Assembly (NCBI GenBank): GCA_015680685.1
Contig: MNCI01022206.1
Location: 181,925-245,924 of the forward strand
Length of the DNA: 64,000 bases
Source: Gnetum montanum
Lineage: Eukaryota > Streptophyta > Gnetopsida > Gnetales > Gnetaceae
Reading direction: 5' to 3'
This document shows positions 56,521 through 64,000 of the stretch, piece by piece. A program made the translations under genes and the position numbers. The notes under the pieces are model-generated. The model searched no databases and was not told the origin of the DNA. It saw only the letters and a list, made by a program, of their open reading frames with translations. Position 1 is the first letter of the stretch, and each line of letters opens with the position of its first letter.

Positions 56521-58740
56521 AATAAAAACTCGTCCTTGAGTGAACAAAAGGAGGAAAAATTTCTTTACAAAATATTATGAAGGTATCAAATTATTGACTA
56601 ACTAACTAACATAGAAACCAACTTAGACTAAACAAACAAATGCTAAGTGCCCAAGTGTAGAAACTTACAATCTTTACAAAATTTGGTGTTCATGATAACA
56701 AAATTGAACACCTTAGTAAAAATTGATGTCCAAGCCCCTTTGGCAACTTGAAAATAAGGGAGAAGATTAAACAATCCCAATGAGGTTTTGTTACATGGCT
56801 TCTACTACTTGCCCCTAGGATTGTTTAGGTTCCTAACTCCTTCCTGCTCTAATCTACTTATTTATCAGTTGGAATAGTTCCCCTTCTAGTACATGCTTTC
56901 CTTTTGGTATCATCTATGATCACAATAGAATCAAGGATTAGCATGCAATGTGTAACTTATAACATAGGTACCTTGTCTCTCTTGGACAGTTACACTTGGC
57001 TAAGTTATGGTTATGATAGATTGATTATTTTACTATTATTTGATTTTTGTGGCTACTAGATTTCATTGGAAGGATTTAACCTCCTAAATTAATGATTATA
57101 ATGTTATTTCATTAATTAAGTTTCTATCAAGAATTTTGAAACAATTTTATATTTTTTTCAAAAGCCTGTGTGGCCCCCATGATGTAGAGCTTACCTCCAA
57201 TAGCGGTAGGACCGAAAAACAAGGTAAATCAAACAAGCAATTGGAAAATTATGGCTCTAAAAGGTTCTAGGCTCCAAAAATTTTTAACAATAAAGATAAT
57301 GAAAAATGAAGAGTTTTAACACAAGTTGAAGTTCTTGGAGAGCCAAAAAAAGCTATGAACATGATGAAATGCTTGAAGAGGGTTAAATAATTCATAGTAA
57401 AAAGAGGTTTTCATTGGAGAACATTGTGAAGAAGCACATAATTGGATGTCACTGATGAGGTGTACAAAATATTTAATTGTGAAAAATTCCTAATGATCAA
57501 GAACTTAACTAACCCAACCAAGGGGTATGCAAGTGGATCCTTCCCAAAGCAGGCTCATAATCTTAATGCCCTTTCATGCCTTCAAACTAAGGAGTCCATG
57601 GACCCCATGGTTGATTAATGGTTGTGGAAATTTAATGACGAAATCCTGTAAGAACCTACTTAAGAATCTTGACACATCAAACTAATAAATTGAATGAAAC
57701 CATAGAAACCTAGTAGTGAGGTGAGTTATGAAAAGCATTAGCAAATGAAAGAGAAGATGGAATGGAGTCCCAAATCATGATCACATGAAGTCCCTTGCAA
57801 ATATTATGGTAAAGATTATCCAATAAAGTCCATCCTTAGTTTAGATCAAGACCAACCACTTCCTATGACTTTGCATTAATACTCTTAGACCATTCCACCT
57901 CCTCAAGACACAAGAATGCTCCCACAATTCAACCACCATTCCTTATTGAGAAGAAAAGAGAAGCAAAAAGTGAGAAAGGGCCTTAGTTAGAGTGAACCTT
58001 TAGGAATGGCTAACATGTCTTTATAGTTTGATAAACAATTATTGTATCCCATTATTGAGTCCAAGGGATGTGATTTGAATTTCCATTATTTTTTTGACTT
58101 TTATGTTCTTATGATTTTTGGATGGGAGCCTTACCATGCAAAGACTTTTAGCTTCCTATTATTGGTCAACAATGAAATGGTGTGAAATCTATGAAAATAC
58201 TCAACCACTCAAGAGGGTAGGATAATATAGAGAGCATTGAATCCCCTTGAAGTTACACCCTTATCAATCTATTTAATCCTTCTCAAGTTTGAAAACTATC
58301 AAGGTCACAAGTTCATTAAAAGTTTTATCAAGGAAGGGACCTCATATTTCCAAAACAAGGAACACCATAGAGTATGTGGATGGGTGGATGACATGGAATC
58401 ACTACCTATTTCATCAAAAATAAACCATGTCTTAGTTATCAATACCAAATTTCAAAGATAGAATTCAAACATTAGCAATTAAACAACATTATAGTACAAA
58501 GCACCATTAATAGTAGCCATAGCTGCACTATGTCTTATTCACAAGAAAAGATAAGATAAGATAAAATAAACACAAAAAATATAAGAGAAATTCAAATAAA
58601 ATAAAATAAACTATAGAGAAAATTGTAAAATATGTAAGAAAGAGAAAAATGTACTAACGATGTTGTAAAACAAAAAATGTTGTAAAAAAAAGTTCTTAAG
58701 AAAAAAAGTGTAAAAACTAAGGAGCTAATTTGCATGATCA
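56521..58740 (-). other. B5 long 3' noncoding region
   Basis: Collinear with the 3' regions of B-minus and B-plus. It holds the conserved block at 57541-57600 (TTCCCAAAGCAGGCTCAT and following), CTTAGTTAGAGTGAACCTTT near 57980, ATCCCCTTGAAGTTACACCC near 58241 and an A-rich tract near 58555-58720. I see no gene; the open frame at 58237-58461 has no counterpart in the other copies. Confidence 0.6.
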
Positions 58741-58749
58741 AAATGGATG

Positions 58750-60150
58750 GCTATGTCCCCCACAGCTCAGTCAAAAGGAGGAGATCCAAAATACTAAGTG
58801 TGCTTGTCTACCCAAGGAGGTGTTGTGGTCACTAGCTCCCTTAAGCTCATGGAAAGGTTTGATTTGTTGTATGTTGACTAGCAATTTCTTCTTTGGGTTT
58901 TTCATTTTGTATATCAACATGACCCCAAAATGAAAGGTTTCATAGATGATGTAAGGCCCTTTCCACAATGTCTAAAACTTAGTTCTTTGTGGCACATGTG
59001 TGAGGTTCCAGTAAAGGACCTTGCTTCCTAATTGAAATTTTACTTTCCTTATTTTAATGTCATGGCTTTGCTTGTTAAATGCCCTATGAAATTTGTTAGA
59101 TGATAGGGCTACCAATTAGTTCTCTTCTAGAAAGTTGAGGTTCATTAGTCTTTCTTTTTGTGTTAGACCTAGGTCAAGGTCAAGATCACAAACTATTGAA
59201 ACTGTATGAAACTTGGATTGAATAGGAAGAGTTGGTAGTTTTTTATACACTAGCTCATAGGAAGAATAGCATATAGGAAGTTTCCAAGTGGATCAGCAGG
59301 CCCAAAGGGCATCGTTGAGTTTCATGCTCTAGTCTTTTCTATATTTGATAACTATTCTTGTTAAGATCTTAGTGATCTCCCTATTTGTAACCTCATCTTA
59401 ACTATTGTCTTGGGGATGATATGATGTTGTTAATTTATGCTCAATCCCCAAACGTTTCATGAGCTTTCAAAAGGCAGTGCTTGTACAGTGAGTACCATTA
59501 TCAGAAATAAGTGCACATGGCACACCAAACCTATTTACAACATGTTTCTATAAAAATCGAGTAGTTGTAAAAGATGTAAAATTAGTGATTGCTAGTGCTT
59601 CTATCCAATTCATATAATAGTTAATAACAACTATGGTGTACATAATTCCATTTAACATGGATGCGATGAGACCCATGAAGTCAATGCCCTAGATTTCAAA
59701 AGGTTCTAGTGGTTGGATCCACTACTAAGGATCCTCCATATGAGCAATCATCCCACTATCACGTTGATAGCATTTACAAGATCAAATGAATTGGTAAGAA
59801 TCCCTAAAACGTATTTCTGAATAATACCCTATCATTAGGATCTTAATCATCGTGCATCTCCGAGCATAGCCGCCCCCACAGGAACCCTTATGAGCATCTT
59901 GGATAATGTGTAGTTAATTAGCATTAGGAACACACCAACAAACCTAGCCATTAGCACACACCTTGTAAAGGTGTCCATTGATCTCAATGAATTGTTTATC
60001 CTAGTGAATAAATTGTTGTTTGTTCCTATTATCTAACTCTTTTAGCATCTCTTGAATAAGAAGGTAGGTAAGGATGCCATCGTATTAGTTAGGATTAGTG
60101 CACACTTGTTCACTTATACATTCAACAAAGAGGAGTTCATTAGGAAATTG
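58750..60150 (-). pseudogene. B5 integrase (Athila/Tat-like)
   Basis: The minus strand, from 60050: FIEINGHLYKVCANGWVCWC, ELHIIQDAHKGSCGGGYARR, CTMIKILMIGYYSEIRFRD, SCKCYQRDSGMIAHMEDP; this is the HHCC finger. The core follows: LEPFEIQGIDFMGLIASMLN, YTIVVINYYMNWIEALAITN, FGVPCALISDNGTHCTSTAF, LGIEHKLTTSYHPQDNS, stop, DEVTNREITK. The first two catalytic aspartates (GIDF, SDNGT) are present; the glutamate lies at a stop-disturbed position. The C-terminal module at 58968-58771 reads KGPYIIYETFHFGVMLIYKM and VNIQQIKPFHE. Three frames are needed. It is followed immediately by the B-family 3' region, so it marks where pol was lost in B-plus and B-minus. Confidence 0.85.
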
Positions 60151-60185
60151 ATTAGAAAGTGGACTCTCCTCCTCTTTGTTGTTCC

Positions 60186-61001
60186 ATCTCAACCATATGA
60201 ATCACAAGCGTTCATGCATGATCTCGTCAAATTCCATGGATGGAACTAGTTGTGACATCTAGATCGTTATGCTTTGATCTTAGTTCACTATCTTCCCACT
60301 TGACTAGTGGTAGCTTTGTCACATATGGTTTAATCCAAAGTGAGGCATAAGATGTCTAATTCTATGCTGCTTCTAATGATGATAAAGATATGAATTAACT
60401 AAGCTAATGAACAATGGAAAAGAAGATCTAAACTAGCTTATGTGTGATAAGTACACATCCCCAATTGTCCATACATGCCTTGGACTTCATATAACTACCA
60501 CTAGGATTACCAAGCATATGTCACTGGGTGTGCTAAATGATACACTATTAGATTACCAAGTACTTACACTTAAGTGCTTGTGATCAAGTTTTACTCATTT
60601 TTCTTAATGATAGGAATAGTAAATAGAAATAAATTGAAATATTTAACTAAAAAAATAAATACTTAAAAAATTAAATAATTAAAGCAATAATAAATCTAAG
60701 TGAATGTAGCAATGATGGAAGTAATCTCAATCTTGATTTCCAGTCATGTAATGTGTCCAAGTACATCACACTCAAACAAAGGTGTCATATGATTACAAAC
60801 ATCACATGTAGGCATGCACTGGGAATAACAAAACTTGAATACAAAAATCTAAGGCTATAAAAAATTGAGAACGAAAACTATTCTTTCCATATCTCAACCA
60901 TACACCCAAGTGTTGTATGTATAGGCTAGCACAGAAGAGATGATATCAAATATTTGACATTACTTAACTGATATTGGAGCCAATAGATTCATCATTCATC
61001 A
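60186..61001 (-). repeat. B6: third B-type LTR, left end missing
   Basis: It starts inside the LTR at TCTCAACCATATGAATCAC (B-minus 20062 onward), lacking the first 25 bp or so, and continues collinearly: TTCATGCATGATCTCG, TTCACTATCTTCCCAC, TAGCTTTGTCACATATGG, AGTGAGGCATAAGATG, ACTAGGATTACCAAGCA. It ends CATTCATCA at 61001 followed by TACCCCTATGATTGAATGAG, a PPT (inverted). It is therefore the 3' LTR of another minus-strand element that continues to the right. Confidence 0.78.
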
Positions 61002-61170
61002 TACCCCTATGATTGAATGAGAACTCATCCTTGAGTAAAACAAATTGAGAAACATGTTCTTTACAAAATATTGGGAAGGTATGGGATTATTGATTGACTT
61101 AAATGACAAAATAATAATAATTTTCTCTTACATGGCATAGTGGTATTTCACAAAAATTAGAACACAATAT
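61002..61170 (-). other. B6 element polypurine tract and start of 3' region
   Basis: TACCCCTATGATTGAATGAG, then AACTCATCCTTGAGT and TATTGGGAAGGTATGGGATT match 20842-20935 of B-minus. The match fades by about 61170, after which a coding-like region starts. The 3' region here is much shorter than in the other copies. Confidence 0.6.
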
Positions 61171-64000
61171 TACAAGATGTAAAACTAGGGGAGCTCATGT
61201 AGTTTCTAGAGGTGGTGGCTATTCCATTGGACACTTTCCTTTATTGCCAAACTTGTGAAATTTGTAGTGATTAAGCAATGCCTACAAATTCTCTTCTTTT
61301 GTCCTCGGTTCATGTACCATCTAGGCTACTGAACTAATGTGTGTTGGCATAGATAAGTCCTAAGGGCATGGTAGTTGTAGGAACATCTTATTGGCCTTCA
61401 CATACCAAGCCACAAACTACCATCATTCTTTCTCAAGGGTCCTTACTTTTTCTCTGAATTCTTGAAAATCTATTAATCTCCTAGTTAGGTCTAAGGCAAC
61501 ATCCTTCTATCCATGGTAGCTAGCTTTAACTACCTTCAATTCTAAGTTTGCCACATGGAGCTTTTGCAAAGCATCTTTTCTATCTACAAACTCTTTTTCA
61601 TATAATGCATAAGTGGTTGCTACCTATTTTTCAAGCTCACTTCTAGGCTTGCCTACTATTAACATGGTGAGGTTGGCATATCTGAGGTTAGCCAACACCA
61701 TGTACTTTTTCAAATTATTAATTTATAGGTCTTTATTTTTCACTTCTGTTTGATGGACCAAAGCATAGCTATCCAGGATGGGTTGCCAATAGTGATTTCA
61801 TGCTGACATGGCTCCAATACTAGCTTTAGCCATCTAGATTTCCTTTTTATTTATTTGCTTATATATGTCTACTTAGTAGAAGAAGTTTTCCTTCAAGTTT
61901 TCATGTTTCTTGGCCTCATTTTACCACATGCCAATTTCAATTGGTGACTTTTGTTGACTAACGCAAACCTCCTCCACTAAGAGGGTTCTATTTCCCTTGG
62001 CCAATCTATTGATTTCTTAGTTGATCCTCATTAGTTATTTTCTTAACTAATGGATACTTTCTTCTAGAATATTCTTTTTTTTAATTGTAGTCAACCTAGA
62101 TTTTTCTACAACAAACTATTTCTTCTCCTCTTGAGTGGGGATCAATGCCTTTTTGTAAGCATAAGATTATGCATCAATAACAAAGGCATTCTAGAATACC
62201 GTCTCTTTTTGTTGTTCAGTAGATTTATTTTCTTTGGTCAACTTGATTAGTTGCTCTGTTCTAAATTTCTCCACCTGGTCAAGCATAATAAATTGAATAG
62301 GATCCCATCTTTTGGCTCTCATGGCAACCAACTCTTGTTGTAACTATTGCACTTCTACTTCTACATGCTCCACCCTAGTCTCTGCCATGACTAGTTTCCC
62401 TTTAGTAGTAATGAGGTCTATTTGTGCTGTAGTGAAATCATTGTAAATGTTGAATAAGGTGGTCATTCCTTGTCATTTCTACAACAATCGATCTAAAACA
62501 TCCTCATGTGTCGCATGAGTCATCGAAGTCCCAATGAGCATTTGTGCATCACTAGTCCTAATCATCTCTACTAGGGCACAATAGATACATTGAATGATTC
62601 TTTAATGTGATTTGTAATCACTTCAGCTACACCTACCACATCTTGATGCTACATTATCACTACTGTGGCACCTTCTCCCATCTCAAGCATCACTTAGAAG
62701 AATGTGGCATTATCGGAGATTTGTCTACACCACTAGGATTTTTCTCTTGATTACAATAAGATATACCCTCTTGTTAGATCAGCTAAACTAGTGGGCTGTA
62801 AGTCATTCAAGACTCTAAAAAGACTTGATTTCTCACTGCTTCCCTAGTTGAGTGTCTCAACAATTTTTTGCAAGTGGTTCATTGAGGATCTGTAGTCTTG
62901 CAGTAGCAATGGTGGCAGATCTTATGTTTTAGGACTCTCTTCAAGCTCTCATTCAACTTCTTTTTCTAGTTTGGCTTCCTTCTCCAGTTCTTATTCTTCA
63001 TCCCAAGCTTTTCTTGATGCTACAACTTTGAGAAACTCTGTGAAGGAAGCATCATGAGCCTTCTTGGAAACATTGTTTATGTATCCTAGGATTCCAACAT
63101 GCTTGCATAATTTTTTGATTAGGCAAGGGAATTGGACTGTTGGTTTCCCTGACTTTTTCTCCTTGAACTACCTTTGGACCTCTGTACAATATAGCTAGGG
63201 AAGGTTGGTTACGTACTTGTCCATTAGGATGGTGCTTCCCTTGGTTGTATAGGTGGAGATTTGGTTGAGCCCTTTGGTAGAATATAGATGACATGTCCCT
63301 ATTTGAAATAGGTTCTCTCCTCTAGAGTCAATTCATTATATGTCTTGTCATCATTATCATATTCCCACCTTAGCCACATCTTTCTTATGTCAGGATTAGA
63401 TCTTGTAGATAAATAGGCTAACTTAACCCCTTCATTTGGCAAATTTAGAGCTTCAGCAATTACTTTGACCAAGAAGTCAACATTGCCTGTGCAAGAGTTG
63501 ACAGTGGTGCCTTCCTCCTTGTTATGCCAGAATTGGTACGTTTCTCGAAGATATCACTTGCAATTATCTGAAATAATAGGCCAAAAGGGTGATGCTTGAA
63601 GTCGCATTTCAATTGCTTCTAGAGCAAACTCCATAAATGGGCTAAAATTCATCTCCACAATGATCATGATCAACATGGATTTTTCTTCAATAACCTCAAG
63701 ACATTCAAGAGATCATGAGGTGTTGTCCTTACATGGGGGCTTATGGTTCTACAGCCTCTCTTTGGACCAATTGTCCTAAGATAGGAGCCTCTTGAAGAAT
63801 GCTAAATGATTAGGCTTCCTACACATTATGCTCCACACGTTTGCCTTGTTGGCCTTAGCCACCTCATGGGCACTTAGTTGCTCGCTATGAAGGTTCTCCT
63901 TGTGCTCCTTTTTTGGTTCCCTCTGCAATCAAGCAAAGATTGGATGTTGCTAAGGTTGTGTTATTTATTATTAATTAGTTTATACCTTAGATCATTAATT
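61171..64000 (-). pseudogene. Unknown large protein-like frame, charged and coiled-coil-rich
   Basis: The minus strand across almost 2.8 kb shows protein-like sequence broken by stops and frameshifts and open at the right edge. From the right: VWSIMCRKPNHLAFFKRLL, MNFSPFMEFALEAIEMRLQA, SPFWPIISDN, VNSCTGNVDFLVKVIAEALN, MWLRWEYDNDDKTYNELTLE; then an 80-residue frame 63294-63052 (SFYQRAQP-like start, VVQGEKVRETNSPIPLPNQK); then LITTKGKLVMAETRVEHVEV, LVAMRAKRWDPIQFIMLDQV, EKFRTEQLIKLTKENKSTEQ, and at the left KPRSELEKQVATTYALYEKE, FVDRKDALQKLHVANLELKV. The left half has the heptad-like charge pattern of a coiled coil. I do not recognise the family. It sits in the 3' part of a B-type element and might be an acquired extra ORF or a host gene remnant. 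Confidence 0.5.

Larger units (their letters stand above)
55686..60185 (-). mobile_element. B5: B-family relative that retains integrase, truncated
   Basis: The 3' LTR is 55686-56506, then a PPT (minus strand GTTGTGGGGGTA), a long 3' noncoding region collinear with B-minus and B-plus, and a gypsy integrase on the minus strand. RT, protease, gag and the 5' LTR are absent: at about 60185 the sequence passes from the RNase H-integrase linker straight into another B-type LTR. It inserted into the 3' LTR of element E. The shared LTR and 3' region together with pol mark it as a relative of an autonomous B element. Confidence 0.75.

Noticed and set aside
58771-58968. Small standalone gene of 65 codons
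   Set aside because: It is the C-terminal module of the B5 integrase, in line with the core at 59000-59750.

Overview
This window looks like intergenic, heterochromatin-like nuclear DNA from a seed plant with a large, repeat-rich genome. It is AT-rich and I see no intact host gene. Nearly everything recognisable is a decayed LTR retrotransposon of a plant clade (Athila/Tat, Reina-like and Tekay-like Ty3/gypsy; SIRE-like Ty1/copia), plus two LINE scraps. The coding parts are riddled with in-frame TAG/TAA stops and frameshifts, so most insertions are old. I cannot name the species.

Layout. (1) 1-290 is the chromodomain tail of a Tekay-like chromovirus, then a polypurine tract and the start of its 3' LTR. 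(2) 2620-5160 is a decayed plus-strand Ty3/gypsy RT-RNaseH-integrase. (3) 7032-18972 is a complete but dead Athila-like element (A) on the minus strand, with two LTRs, a near-perfect 5-bp target duplication, gag, protease, RT, RNase H, integrase and a third ORF of unknown function. (4) 20037-25893 is a minus-strand member (B-minus) of a family I call B: LTRs, PBS, gag and a long 3' region, but no pol. It splits a degenerate minisatellite. (5) 26280-33887 is a minus-strand Reina-like chromovirus (D). Its RT is split by a 2-kb LTR element (F, 28684-30701) that carries a piece of a CCR4-type deadenylase gene. (6) 33888-40496 is a complete plus-strand B element (B-plus) with a perfect GACAT target duplication, encoding gag and protease only. 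(7) 41.9-45.7 kb holds a copia fragment and two LINE fragments. (8) 46752-55685 is a plus-strand SIRE-like copia element (E). Its 3' LTR is interrupted by (9) another B relative (B5, 55686-60185) that still has an integrase. B5 runs directly into (10) a third B-type LTR (B6, 60186-61001) followed by a long minus-strand unknown reading frame that leaves the window.

How the parts relate. B-minus and B-plus share LTRs, PBS, PPT, gag type and a long 3' noncoding region with B5. B5 carries gypsy pol, so it is a plausible autonomous relative of the gag-only and gag-protease elements. B-family U3 regions carry a variable number of the palindrome GCGATATCGC just upstream of a TATA box. The most unusual content is this B system, the element that captured the CCR4-like gene fragment, and the unknown frames at 8.3-9.6 kb and 61.2-64 kb.
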